From Furcasterigmium furcatum (Eukaryota > Ascomycota > Sordariomycetes > Glomerellales > Plectosphaerellaceae), in assembly GCA_001599815.1 (NCBI GenBank), contig BCIA01000005.1, positions 5,526,472 to 5,590,471 of the forward strand: a stretch of 64,000 nucleotides of DNA, written 5' to 3'. Shown piece after piece: positions 11,521-22,457 of this stretch (the stretch's first letter is position 1; each line of letters begins with the position of its first letter). The notes under the pieces were generated by a model. That model was not told the DNA's origin, did no database searches, and was given only the letters and a program-made list of their open reading frames with translations. Position numbers and translations under genes: made by a program.

Positions 11521-12336
11521 TCAGCACTGGAAGACCTCGGGCCCGGGGACGGTGTAAACTTCGACGGGGGGCCAGTAAATGTTGATGGTGACGCCGGGGT
11601 CGGATCCCTAAAGTACCAAGGCGTCAGCATGTAAGTCGCCAACAGACACAAGACACTTACAGCGTAGGCTCCCGGGATCTCAACGGTGGACGGGCTGGCC
11701 GTTCCGCTGCCGCCGACAACGTTGATCTGAGCGCACTCCATCTATCCGGGGTCAGTAGACATCTCACCTCCCTGAGTCCAGGGCACTCACGTAGAACTGG
11801 GCGCCCGGGTATGATCCGGCGCCGTGCAGAGCGAGCATCTCGGCGCGGAGGAGGTACTGGCCGGGCTCGATGCAGTCGGGGATGGTGATCTCATGACGGC
11901 CCTCGCCGTTGATGACCTTGGCGGTTCCCCACTCGCCGTTGTTGAAGCCGTCCTCCTGGATCTTGAACCAGCCGTCACCGACGCCGGAATCGGTGGCCGC
12001 GTCGTCGACCTTCTTCAGGTACGCCATGGTGGGACCCAGGTGCGAGCTGTCCATGATGTCGGCCGGCGCGGTGCCGGTCGTGCTGAGCATGTACCTCCAG
12101 AGCGCAGTCACGGTGCTGCCGGCCTCGACGTCGATGACGAGGTCGGACGGGGTCGTCGGGTTCGGGGCCCCGTTGCAGGCCATCGAGTCCGAGGTCACGT
12201 CCTCGATCGGGCCGTTGTACGAGGGGATACGGACGCCGCCGCCGATGCCATAGTTGACCCCGTCTACCTCGATGGAGGAGAAGATGGTGTGCGCGGAGGC
12301 AGCGCCAAGGGCGGACAGGATCGCGAGGGTCTTCAT
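11521..12336 (-). CDS. AA9 lytic polysaccharide monooxygenase, no binding module
   Basis: Three exons, 11791-12336, 11661-11741 and 11521-11607, give 237 residues. The signal peptide (KTLAILSALGAASA) is cut before His, which becomes the N-terminal His of the copper histidine brace (HTIFSSIEVDGV). The second brace His is in DSSHLGPT. The late motif GAQFYMECAQI supplies the axial Tyr, and GQYLLRAEMLALHG is the usual preceding strand. The C-terminus INIYWPP...PGPEVFQC is the canonical end of a single-domain AA9, with no CBM1. The family oxidatively cleaves cellulose or other beta-glucans outside the cell. Regiochemistry cannot be read from this sequence. A strong TATA box lies 75 bases upstream of the ATG. 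Confidence 0.93.
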
Positions 12337-12975
12337 CGTGGCGGGAGAATGAGAGGAAGAGGNGATGATGAGGGAGCGTGAACGATGCTAGGATGGTCAG
12401 GCTCTGGGGNTTTTATAGACAACCCTCATGACCAGGACCTCCTCCACTACTGTGAAGCCCGTCGCGGGAAGTCCTGTCAAGGTGCCAGAGGCTTAACGCC
12501 AGGCTCCGCCGCATCGACATTTCTGAAATCAGATTAGCATCAGAGATCGACAATGCAACATCCTGTAGCGGTGGCCGAAGGAACGTCCGTCCTGTTATAA
12601 AGGTCTCGCGGAGGATGACGGTCCGGGATGATAAGTGGGCAGCCCCTTAACGACCGCCAGGCCTCCGCGACGAATTGACGGTTCCATAAGCCAGGATAGG
12701 AGACAATCGTAATAGATGGTAAGCAGAATCCAAGATTTCGGTCCCTTGGATAGGCTGCTGATGCACCAACGTCCAACGCCAAGCGGTGACAACGGCATCA
12801 AACCAAGATCCGGACGCTCGGCAATCGAAAGGAGCACATCCCTCCGTCCAAGCCAGGTTCATCCGGTGTGAAACATACGAGGCATGGTGAAAGACTGTAA
12901 TGACAGTCATCTATTCTACAGTCGTGTATTCTACAGGGAGGCCTCGGGTCCGAGGACAGCTCCGTCGCTTCTATC
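12337..12975. other. Intergenic between AA9 and AAA ATPase genes
   Basis: About 640 bases holding the AA9 promoter and the 3' flank of the AAA ATPase gene. Near 12911-12938 the 9-base word attctacag occurs twice, 15 bases apart. Two unresolved bases occur at 12363 and 12410. No gene is seen. Confidence 0.5.
12411..12417 (-). promoter_or_regulatory. TATA box of the AA9 gene
   Basis: TATAAAA on the minus strand, 75-81 bases upstream of the AA9 start ATG, a position typical of strongly inducible fungal genes. An unresolved base (n at 12410) touches it. Confidence 0.65.
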
Positions 12976-14430
12976 CTACATGCGCTTGCTGGCCACCACT
13001 TCAAAGTCCTTCTCCGAGCACTTCTCGCGCTCATTCTGGACCCAGGACGCGATGCTGTCGACGGCATTCTGGGGGCTCTCGAGGTGCATCTGGAAGAACC
13101 CCTGCAGCAGCGACGGGGTGAACGTGTCGTCCGGTATCTCGCGGGCGAACTGGGCGGCCAGCTCCTGGACCTCCTCGGGCCCCACGTGCGCCGTGCACCC
13201 CAGATCGGGGGAGAACATGCGGAGGAACATCTCCTCGGCCGCCTTTCGACTGATGTTGCCGAGGTGGACTTTCATATCGACGCGGCCGGGCCGGACCAGC
13301 GCGTCGTCCAGCTTCTCCAGGCGATTGGTGGTCATGATAACGATCCGGCCCTCCTGCGATCCGACGCCGTCCAGGACGTTCAGTAGCCCGGACAGCGTGC
13401 AATTCGGGGCCTGGGCTCCCTCCTGCGCGGCCTTGTCGTGGCTCGAGCGCCACACGGCGTCGATGTCCTCCAGCAGAACGACGCAGCGCGGCGGGATCTC
13501 CTGGAACATCTGCTCCAGGTCGGCGTCCGTAGCAACACTCGGAATCTTGACTTCGTAGAGATCGAGGCCGAATTCCCCGGCGATGGCGACCGAGAGGGAC
13601 GACTTGCCCGTGCCCGGGGGCCCGTAAAAGAGGTAGCCCCGGCGATACGGCATGCTGCGGCTCTGGTAGCGCCGCTGCGTCTTGACGTCGAGGTAGTTTC
13701 GGATGTCGCTCAGCAGCTCTTCCTTCAGGCCGTTGTCGAAGTGGACGGTGTCGAGCCGCCGGATCGGCTTGCGGGCCTTGGGCTTCCACGCGAGCCCGTA
13801 TCGATCCCGGGCGTAGATGATGACGAAGAACTGGGCCTGCCTGTCGGAGAACTTTCGACAGGCGTCGAGGAATCTCTTGATCGGGTCGGCGGACCAGCCA
13901 AAACAGCTCACGGTGAGCTCCTCGCCCCCGAAGCCGTCATAGGCCGGGTCTGACATGGAGGCGGTGAAGTCGTCCACGCCACGCGTCACCAGGAAGACGT
14001 TGCCGTTGAGAAGAAACCACCTCATGCTCCAGTGAGGGAGGTACTGGATCGAGTGTCTCGTCTTCTTCAAGGCGGCCGCCCTGTCGTTGTAAGACGTCCC
14101 GACCTCGGTGCGTCCGGTGAAAGACCGGTGATGTCGCGAGCGGTTTTCGAGGACCCATTTGACGACGCTCTTGTTCAGGGGATCCCCCCCGGGTATCGTG
14201 ACGGACGCCAGAAAGAAACGCCTGACACAGCCGTAGGCCGCCCGCCAAGCATGGTGCAGGAACCTCCAGGCTGTGGGCACGGTTCCGGCGATGGCGATGA
14301 GCGATCCGACCTGTGTGATGTCCAGCTCCGACCAGCGAGCGCACACGTCTCGCATGATGCCGATTCCATGGGACCAGGGGTCCAAGAGAGGGCTGCCGGC
14401 GAGAAGGCCGGCATGGTAATGATGAGGCAT
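12976..14430 (-). CDS. BCS1-like AAA ATPase
   Basis: An uninterrupted frame of 484 codons from the ATG at 14430. The same frame stays open to an ATG at 14598, but that extra 56-residue lead is Ser/Pro-rich and does not look like the family. The N-terminal third is a BCS1_N-type region with a hydrophobic segment (LIAIAGTVPTAWRFL) and basic flanks. The AAA domain has Walker A GPPGTGKSS, Walker B VVLLEDID, sensor-1 MTTN and the arginine-rich second region of homology (DDALVRPGRVD). Yeast BCS1 is a mitochondrial inner-membrane translocase that inserts the Rieske protein into complex III. Filamentous fungi carry several divergent BCS1-like paralogues of unknown role, and this intronless one may be such a paralogue rather than the orthologue. 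Confidence 0.85.
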   Translation of the reverse strand: MPHHYHAGLLAGSPLLDPWSHGIGIMRDVCARWSELDITQVGSLIAIAGTVPTAWRFLHHAWRAAYGCVRRFFLASVTIPGGDPLNKSVVKWVLENRSRHHRSFTGRTEVGTSYNDRAAALKKTRHSIQYLPHWSMRWFLLNGNVFLVTRGVDDFTASMSDPAYDGFGGEELTVSCFGWSADPIKRFLDACRKFSDRQAQFFVIIYARDRYGLAWKPKARKPIRRLDTVHFDNGLKEELLSDIRNYLDVKTQRRYQSRSMPYRRGYLFYGPPGTGKSSLSVAIAGEFGLDLYEVKIPSVATDADLEQMFQEIPPRCVVLLEDIDAVWRSSHDKAAQEGAQAPNCTLSGLLNVLDGVGSQEGRIVIMTTNRLEKLDDALVRPGRVDMKVHLGNISRKAAEEMFLRMFSPDLGCTAHVGPEEVQELAAQFAREIPDDTFTPSLLQGFFQMHLESPQNAVDSIASWVQNEREKCSEKDFEVVASKRM

Positions 14431-15127
14431 TGTCCCGTTGCCCGCTCGGCCCCGAGAGGTCGCATCAGCCGGGGGACAATCAGCCGGTTGAATTGGACGC
14501 GCCGAGGCGATGTCTCGCGCGAACGACAATGAATGTGGAGAAGAGAAGATCGACAGGTCACATTTGAAGGAATGACACGAATGAGAAGTATAGTACACGG
14601 GCGACTGATCCGATCATCATCACCGTCGGCGGAGGATGATGTTGAGGAGGAATTTTCGCCGGCCTGCGCCGCATCGACCACCGCCACAGGTGCTCTCAGC
14701 CACAGGTATCCACGCCGTCATCAGGCCGGGGAGACGCTGTCTCGTCCGACGTCGTTCGCATCTCAAACAGCTCGTGGGCCGCAGCAACCAAAGGTCCAAG
14801 ATCTGGATTCCACGCCATCAATACTTCAGAGGATACTTATAGCGCCCAGTGCACTCCATCATCATTGATCCCAAGGTCGTTGATGCACGAGGGCGAAACA
14901 CGGAGCAACCAGGGCCCTGGGTCAGATAAGGTGCTGACCTTCCCCAACGCGGTAAGGCTTCAGCGGGCTATCGCGACTGCACTGCACTGAGCGGACCCAT
15001 CGAAGGCCCCGAGCATGTGGCTCTCATCACGGGTCTCCCTGGTGCAACGACGCTCCAACAACACGGCAGCCGCCCCTCACCAAACCTCAGCCTCCTCTCA
15101 CGCCGTGTAACACCAGATCTGCCCAAC
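14431..15127. other. Divergent intergenic region
   Basis: About 700 bases between the divergently transcribed AAA ATPase and short-chain dehydrogenase genes, presumably containing both promoters. An ATG at 15014 opens a short upstream frame that stops before the dehydrogenase start. No other feature is recognised. Confidence 0.5.
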
Positions 15128-16263
15128 ATGTGGTCAGCCTGGTCGGCGTTGACGCAGGTCTATCCTCCCTCGCCCAAGTTCACCGAGAAGGACATCCCGG
15201 ACCTCACAGGACGGGTGAGTTCACCGATGACGGACCTCGGCTGCGCCGTATCTGACCCTGCGAAAACCTAGGTCTGCATCGTCACTGGCGCGAACACAGG
15301 CGTCGGAAAGGAAGTCGCCAGCATTCTGTATTCCAAGAATGCGACCGTCTACGCCACCTCGCGCAACGAGGAGAAGGGGAATGCCGCGGTCACGGCTATC
15401 AAGGAGGCAAACTCGTCGTCAACCGGCCATATAGAGCTTCTCTCCCTGGATCTCGCCGACCTGTCAACAATCAAGGCCTCTGCCGACGCCTTCCTCGCCA
15501 AAGAGAAGTCCCTCCACCTCCTCATCAACAACGCCGGCGTCATGTTTCCGCCCGCGGGGTCCCAGACTGCCCAGGGGTACGAGCTCCAAATGGGCGTCAA
15601 CTGCCTCGGCCACTTCCTCTTCACCCAGTTGCTCACCCCGACGCTTGTGGTGACGGCCAAGACGGCCAGCCCAGGTGCCGTGAGGGTTGTCTGGGTGTCC
15701 AGCTCGGCCGCAGAGCTGCTCTCCCCGCGGCAAGGCGTCGACATGACCAACCTCGATTTCAGCAGATGGGTGTTTGGTCCTTTCAAGTACGGCACGAGCA
15801 AGGCCGGCAACTACTTCCACGCGACGGAGTTCGCCAAGAAGCACGAGGACGATGGCATCATCAGCATCGTGAGTCGCGACATCATCCCTGAGCTGTCCCG
15901 GTCTAACCAAACGCAGGCCCTCAACCCCGGCAATCTTGCGTCCGAACTGGACCGCCACATCACCGGCATCGTCGAGCGCACTTACAGAAAGCTGACGGTG
16001 TACCCACCCATCAACGGCGCATACACCGAGCTCTTCGCCGCGTTGTCCCCCGAGGTGACCATGGCCAACTCAGGTGGCTGGAGTGGGTAGCCCGTTCTCT
16101 CGCCTCTGACCTCATGCTGACAATCACAGTCGCCCCGTGGGGCCGCATTTTCTCGATTCGTGCTGATCTCGAGCGCGGCGCAAAGTCCGAAGCGGACGGG
16201 GGAACAGGGACGGCCGCGGCGTTCTGGAAATGGTCCGAGGAGCAGGTCGGCAAGTATGCCTAG
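15128..16263 (+). CDS. Short-chain dehydrogenase/reductase
   Basis: Four exons, 15128-15214, 15272-15868, 15917-16082 and 16130-16263, give 327 residues. The last donor was chosen at 16083 because it restores GGWIAPWGR, a pattern usual at this place in fungal members. The Rossmann motif is TGANTGVG, the NNAG motif is LLINNAGVMFPP, and the catalytic triad is Ser in VSSSAAE with Tyr and Lys in YGTSKAG. ALNPGNL is the usual post-catalytic loop. This is the retinol-dehydrogenase/WW-oxidoreductase-like group of classical SDRs that reduce carbonyls with NAD(P)H. There is no signal peptide, so it is probably cytosolic. Its 3' end converges on a secreted-protein gene 134 bases away. Substrate unknown. 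Confidence 0.9.
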
Positions 16264-16397
16264 GCCCGGCCGTTCGACGTCTGATTTCCAGCGTATATAC
16301 TTCTTCACGCATATGTTTCGTTGTTTGGGAGAGCATTGTGTATTTATTGGCTCTTTCTCGATTTCAGCGATGCCGGGCTCAGCGAGACCAGGCCACT

Positions 16398-17267
16398 CTA
16401 ATAAGCCCCTCGGTGGAATCTGAACTTCATCCTTCCGTTCTTGGACGAGAACCCGGTGTGGCATCCAACTATTCCCTCGCTCGGCTTGTCATTGCAGACG
16501 TCGACCTGGCGCTCGTCAAGTACGGTCTGCAGGTACTCCCTCGCGGCTAGGTTCAGATCGTCTCCCACGATCTTGTCCACGACCGTCCGGCCGTTCCTCT
16601 TCCTCGTCTTCGCCGCATCCGGGGCCTCATCCACAACCCACTCGGCGAAACCCCGCTGCAGTGCGGCGTCGTCCAGGCCCAGGATCTCAATCCCCCCATC
16701 GCAGCCTTCCAGAACGCTGATGTTTCCGAATGCATCGCCGCCCTCGTCCTCGCTGAGATTGTGCTCGGCCCAAGTGCCGACGTTCTGGCGTACTTTGTCC
16801 CAGTTGGCTTCTGTCCCTCGGACGACGCGGCCACTCCAGCCGTTGCAGACCTTGACGAAAACCTCTCCGCCAGGGGGGACCTACTTTCATGTCAGCGTTG
16901 GTTTCTGACTCAAAAGATGGGGAACTACGCACCCTGACGGACTTCCAAACATGGCTGTCGTTGCCAGTGCGGTAGAAATGAAACCACTGCGGCCCGTTGT
17001 TGACGGTGTCGGCGTTCTCCACGATGAAGCCACGTCCACCATCGTCGGGGTCGCCTCCGGATTCTGCACGCAAGTCAGCCAATGTCCTAGTGAATGGCGG
17101 TGCCGCTGACCAATAATGATCGGATCCCAGTCGCTGCGGCTGAAGTCACAGTCGATGTTGACGAGGTGCCTCCGGTCGTATCGGTGCACAGGGACCGGTT
17201 GGGCATGAGTTATCGCGGCGTGTATCACGAAAGTGAACACCATGATGGGGATCCCAAGGAAAAGCAT
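16398..17267 (-). CDS. Secreted protein of unknown function
   Basis: Three exons, 17111-17267, 16933-17063 and 16398-16880, give 256 residues. An N-terminal signal peptide (MLFLGIPIMVFTFVIHAAITHA) leads to a mature chain with few cysteines (IDCDF, KVCNGW, EGCDGG, DVCND, VGCHT). The middle holds WFHFYRTG, then PPGGEVFVKVCNGWSGRVVRGTEANW, here quoted in two parts as GGEVFVKVCNGW and SGRVVRGTEANW, then VGTWAEHNL and ISVLEGCDGGIEI. This pattern resembles a group of fungal extracellular proteins of unknown role that I cannot tie to a named family. A beta-rich fold with two or three disulphides is a guess. The second intron lacks a strong branch point, but the phases close exactly. Confidence 0.72.
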
Positions 17268-18530
17268 GGTGTCAGGAAGAAAGGAACAGTTGTTCTAAGG
17301 TGCCGCTCTTGGTCCTGGTGGTTTCTGTCGGTGTAGGGTACTGGAGTGGGAGGTTTGCCTTCTTTGGACAACGGTCTAATTACTAACTACTCTGGAGGTT
17401 CTTAAATATATCTTGCTCATGCTCGCGGAGCATTCAGGCAACATCGACGGCACTGATTCACATCTGAGGCCTGGTTCGATGCCCTTCTTGGTTTCCGCTT
17501 CGATGGGCATGAAGCATACACCCAGCATGTGAACCATAGCGAGACATCTAGCTCCAACTCAGCAAGTGGCTTCGGGAAAGCACCATTCTTGTCCAATCGG
17601 TCAACTGGATTCTCAGCGACAGACTTTCAAGCTGACGATAGTGCTAATGGATCCACGACAGGCAATAAGCTAAATAGACTCATATGTGCAGCGATCAGCG
17701 AGGCTCATTACTTTCTAGGAAGCTATGCCATGGCGTCCATTGAGCTCCGGAGGACAGCACTTCCGGGAGTGTTCCTGGATGTGTCCTGGGCCTCGCCAGC
17801 ACTGCCCAGCCCCCGGCCACGAAGTCGGTGTTGAAGCATCGTGAATCAAGATCCCAGCCTCGCCGAAGCGTATACAGGAGATCATGATGAAAGCGTGAGT
17901 AGCAGTATCATGGGGCAACTCCAGGCTGTCAAGCAAGAGGAGCTGTTGGCAGACAGGGGTCACATGCCTGCCCACGTGATCCACAATTGGGTCTGCGGAT
18001 TGGCCCGGCAGATTCCCGGCTTTACCCCACGCGACAGGCCAATGAACAGCGGACGCGGTCCTGGTGCGTCCGTCCGTGGGAGCATCTGATCTTGCGACAG
18101 CCAGGTATTGCTTGGTCGAGAATGTCCGTATCTTAGTACGAACACAAACACAACGGACAAGTCATATGCCGGCCGGCCACGACCTCACTCCCTCTTCCAC
18201 CCGCCGAAGCCTCGTTGCTGCGGCTGCTGAGCTTCTTTGACGCCCGCCACGTCTGCATGACGGACTCGTTGACTCTTTGACAGCTCGGGGCCTGAGGTGA
18301 ACAAGCCGCGGACTGGTCACCACCTGCCCCATCGACCTTGGATACCCAGCTTGGATCTTTGCTCCTTCTACTCTGGCTGCTTTTGGGACAAAGAGGGAAA
18401 CAATGCTCTGACGCTCAACCTCCTGCATCTTTATCCGCCACCACAGCACCCACCAGCCATCTCAGATACGCATATCGAACACATCGGGACAGCATTGTCG
18501 GCACAGACTGTTGAGGGCACCGGAATCACC
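17268..18530. other. Divergent intergenic region
   Basis: About 1.26 kb between the secreted-protein gene and the SWIB gene, which diverge. It should hold both promoters. Open frames are short and not gene-like. No repeat or RNA was recognised. Confidence 0.5.
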
Positions 18531-19479
18531 ATGTCTGCTCCACGTAAGTTCGCCCGGAGGACCCTGTGCTACCCGGCGTTGGGCTGACCGGGGCCAGTAA
18601 CGCCCGACGAGCGCCTGCTCTACACCTCCATCATCGATGGCATCCTCAACACGGCCGACCTGACGACCGTCACGCGGAAGAAGATCCGCGCAGGCCTGGA
18701 GAACGGGATGGGTGGGAAGGACCTCAGCGCCCAAAAGGTAGCACCTCCTCTTCGGCCGATTCCGGCACGGCAGGCTTCTGACACGGACATTCGCAGGACG
18801 CCATCAAGATCTTGATCGAGGAGCGATTCGACCGCCTCACCGCCGACGAGCCCGAACAAGCCGAGCCTTCCCCCGCCGCGAGCGACGACCACGAGCAGGC
18901 CAACGGCCACGCAGACGAGGAGGGCAGTCCCGCGCCGGCGCGCAAGAAGCAGAAGCGGGAGGTGTCGACCGAGGAGGAGGACGCCAAGCTCGCGGCCCAG
19001 CTCCAGGCGCAGGAGAACAACCTCGCCAGGACGCGGGCGACGCGCGGCGGCGGCACCGCGACGAAGAAGAGGAAGGCGCCGCGCAAGAAGAGCACGAAGA
19101 AGGTCCACGACGACAGCGACGCCGAAGGCAGCGGGGAGTCGGCGCCGAAGCGCAAGGCGGGCGGAGGGTTCCAGAAGCCGTTCACGCTCAGCTACCCGCT
19201 GGCACAGCTCGTGGGCGAAACACAGGTACGTCCTGGAACGGGAACGCAGATCGGCAAGCACAAGTTACTGACACGTCCCAGCTCTCCCGCCCCCAGGTCG
19301 TCAAGAAGCTGTGGGCTCACATCAAGGCCAACGAGCTTCAGGACCCGAAAGACAAGCGCCAGATATGCTGCGACGACGCGATGCAGGCGGTCTTCAAGCA
19401 GGCGAGGGTGGACATGTTCCAGATGAACAAGCTCATCGGAAATCACTTGTATCCCGTCGACGAGGAGGAGGCGCAGTAG
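18531..19479 (+). CDS. UAF30/Spp27-like DEK_C-SWIB domain protein
   Basis: Four exons, 18531-18543, 18598-18737, 18797-19225 and 19282-19479, give 259 residues. The N-terminal part (LTPDERLLYTSIIDGILNTA, then VTRKKIRAGLE) fits a DEK_C helical domain. A charged linker follows (KKQKRE, KKRKAPRKKSTKK), which probably serves as nuclear localisation signal. The C-terminal SWIB/MDM2 domain starts at FTLSYPLAQLVG and includes VVKKLWAHIKANELQDP, KRQICCDDAM and MFQMNKLIGNHL. Yeast UAF30 and fission yeast Spp27 are subunits of the upstream activating factor for RNA polymerase I at rDNA promoters. A nuclear role in rDNA or chromatin is therefore likely. Confidence 0.9.
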
Positions 19480-19909
19480 CACTCGCCGGAGGCGGTCGAT
19501 CAACAGCGAAGGGCAGGCGTTCAACGGAATAGGCTCGGTCAGGATGTCAGGCTACGGGATTGCTTTGGGTTACTCACGGAGGGTTCGCATTATGATAATT
19601 CACGAGGCGATGCCATCCAATTGCTGTGTCCGTGGCCGGAGCAGGTGATATGACTCCCGACCGGCCCGATGACTCATCATGACCCCCTCGGCTGAACCCC
19701 GGCGCATGAACCCACCCCGCGATTGCTGATTCACCCCCACGTCGATAAATTATTCCAGCTCCCGTCCTGAGCTCCTTCCCAGCGGCAAAACGGCGACAAA
19801 ACACAATTCGACCACGCCTACGGAGGTCTTTTCTCTCGAAAGCTGACCGAGCTTCTCACCGACATTTTCCAAATCACTTGCTCAACACTTGTTCCACCTG
19901 CCCAGCTGT
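19480..19909. other. Intergenic, promoter of the Hel2-like gene
   Basis: About 430 bases between two genes on the same strand. It contains the 3' flank of the SWIB gene and a pyrimidine- and A-rich leader before the Hel2-like start. Nothing else is recognised. Confidence 0.45.
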
Positions 19910-22332
19910 ATGTCATCCGAAGACTCGCCTTTGAAGGGGGCAGGGCGAGGCCGAGGTCGCGGGCGTGGACGACCAGATGCAGCAAGAGGCAACGCATCCC
20001 GGGGACGGGGCCAGAGGGGCAGAGGCCGTGGAGGCCAGGGCTCGCGTGGCGGGCAGCTGCCAGAATCGAGCGTAGCAGCAGCACCTCCCCCGACGCAAGG
20101 AGATGCCGCGCCGCCAACGAGCGAGGGCAAGGCCGCCGAGGGCGCACCCTCGACGGAGGATGGAGATGAGGTCTGCTTCATCTGCGCGGACGCCATCAAG
20201 TTCCACTCCGTGACGCCCTGCAACCACAAAACTTGCCATATCTGCGGCCTCCGCATGCGGGCGCTCTACAAGACGAAGGACTGTCCTCACTGCCGGGTAA
20301 GCTGGACCCCACGACGACGCTCGAGGCCTTGCAAAGCTGACAGCAGCAGACGGCTGCGCCATTTGTCATATTCACCGACGACCCGTTGAAGCGCTTCGAG
20401 GAGTACACCGACGCCGACGTCACCAGTCTCGACAACAACATCGGCATCAAGTACACCAACGAGGAGATCGTGGGCGATACCGTCGTCCTGCTCCGATATA
20501 ACTGCCCCGTCGGCGACTGCGTCTTCGCGGGCCTGGGCTGGCCCGACCTCCACCGCCACGTGCGGACCGTCCACAAGCGGAAGATGTGCGACCTGTGCAC
20601 TCGTAACAAGAAGGTCTTCACACACGAGCACGAGATCTTCACCGATAAGGAGCTGGAGAAGCACATGCGACGGGGCGACGACCAGCCCGGCGCCCTCGAC
20701 CAGACGGGCTTCAAGGGCCATCCGCTCTGCGAGTTCTGCGGCTCCCGCTTCTACGACAGCGACAAGCTATACGACCACTGCCGCGAGAAGCACGAGCGCT
20801 GCTTCCTCTGCGACCGCCGCGACTCGAGGCACCCGCACTACTATGTTAACTACGAGGCCTTGGAAAAGCACTTCACCACCGACCACTTCCCATGCCTCGA
20901 CCGGGAGTGCCAGGAGCGCAAGTTCGTCGTGTTCGAGTCCGAGATGGATCTCAAGGCGCACCAGCTGAGCGAGCACGCCAACTCCCTGTCTAAAGACGTG
21001 CGGAGAGATGCGAGGGTTGTTGATATTTCCGACTTTGACTACCGCCAGACGTACCAGAGCGAGAGGAGAGGGGGCGGCGGGGGCGGGAACCGCCGCGATG
21101 GTGGCCGCGACGGTGGCCGTGCCGGGCGTGGACGGGGACGGGACCCTAACGCGGAGCCCATCCCACACAGCTCGGCGCAGCCCATGCGGAGGGACGAGCT
21201 GGCGTACCAGCGACAAATGGCGATTCACTCGGCGCAGTCCGTTACAAACCGGAGCTTCGGCGGCCAACTTTCCTCGGCCTCAGCACCCACACCAGCACAA
21301 GCAAGCGCAGCCTCTCGCCAGCCGGCCGCCCCGCAGCCCAGCCCGGCGCCGGCAGAGGCCATGGCACAGCTCAGCGTGACGGATCCCGCCAACATGTCGG
21401 CCGCCGAGCGGGCACGCCTCGTCCGCCACGGCGCCGTCATCGAGCGCGCCGCCAACCTCCTCGGCCAAGACCAGGCCAAGATGGGGCAGTTCCGCGAGCA
21501 GATCTCCTCCTACCGCACCGGCAAGCTGTCGGCGCCGCAGCTCATCGACGCCTTCTTCGCCCTCTTCTCCGACACCTCGTCCAACGCCCTCGGCACGCTC
21601 GTCCGCGAGGTCGCGGAGCTCTTCGACGACAAGTCCAAGGCCCAGGCCATCCAGAAGGCCTGGCAGGACTGGCGCGCCATCAACGAGGACTACCCGTCCC
21701 TCCCGGGCCTGGGCGGCATGGAGGGCGCGACGACCGCGTCCAGCGGCTGGGCCTCGGCCGCCTCCCCGTCGGCCTCCGCCCCGGCCGCGGCCCCGAACCA
21801 GAAGCAGACCAACCGTGTCCTCCGCCTTAAGAACAGCACGCGCAGGTCGAGCGCGAGCTCCGCCGGCGGCGGCAGCGGTCCCTCGTCCCTGAACTGGGCC
21901 GGCACGATCCCCTCCACGTCGAGCCGCCCCCCGAACCCGAGTGCGTTCCCCGCCCTGCCAGCCGCATCTGCCGCCGCGGCACCACAGCAGAGCAGCAGCA
22001 GCAGCAGCAGCGCGTCGCGCCCGTCGTGGATCGGCCCCAACACCCACACGGCATCCAGCGCCAGCTCCCGCCCCAACGGCGCCGGCAGGAGGGAGGATAA
22101 CTTCCCCGCCCTGCCTGCGGCGCCCAAACCAACAACTACCATCTTCGGATACGGCACAGGACGTGGCGTCAGGCGCGACTTTGGCGTCTCCCGCGACACG
22201 GGCTTCAGCTGGGGCGGAGGCAGCGGGGCCGACAGCGGCAACCCGTCCGAGAAGGAGGACGAGGCCGAGGAGACGGGCGGCAAGAAGAAGAAGGGGAACA
22301 AGGGCAAGAAGGTGCTGGTACAGTGGGGTTAG
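19910..22332 (+). CDS. hel2: RING/C2H2 E3 ubiquitin ligase of the Hel2/ZNF598 type
   Basis: Two exons, 19910-20296 and 20350-22332, give 789 residues. The acceptor is ambiguous among three consecutive cag triplets (20343-20349), changing the length by one or two codons. An Arg/Gly-rich N-terminus precedes a C3HC4 RING (CFICADAIKFHSVTPC, HKTCHICGLRMR, CPHCR). A row of Cys/His zinc fingers follows (CDLCTRN, CEFCGSRFYDS, CFLCDRRDSRHPHYY, FPCLDREC). The middle is conserved helical sequence (VAELFDDKSKAQAIQKAW, then DYPSLPGL) and the C-terminus is low-complexity Ser/Ala/Pro with a serine run and a lysine-rich end. Hel2/ZNF598 senses collided ribosomes and ubiquitinates small-subunit proteins to start ribosome quality control. 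The 3' end converges on IRE1 with 125 bases between stop codons. Confidence 0.92.
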
Positions 22333-22457
22333 TGGTGACAAGATCACATAGGAGGCATCTCTGCAAGCGAATAGGCGAGCACGTTTTTGTGGCACTTTGC
22401 TACCGTGGCAAAATGACGAAATATTCATTCGTGAACAATCTACATGATCGACGGCCC

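Noticed and set aside
14431..14598. Longer N-terminus for the BCS1-like ATPase starting at 14598
   Set aside because: The extra residues are Ser/Cys/Pro-rich and do not continue the BCS1 N-terminal pattern; the ATG at 14430 is a better fit, though not proved.
6602..16263. Secondary-metabolite cluster (FAD-linked oxidase, dehydrogenase, membrane protein)
   Set aside because: No polyketide, peptide or terpene synthase and no pathway transcription factor; these genes are separated by an AA9 gene and an AAA ATPase.
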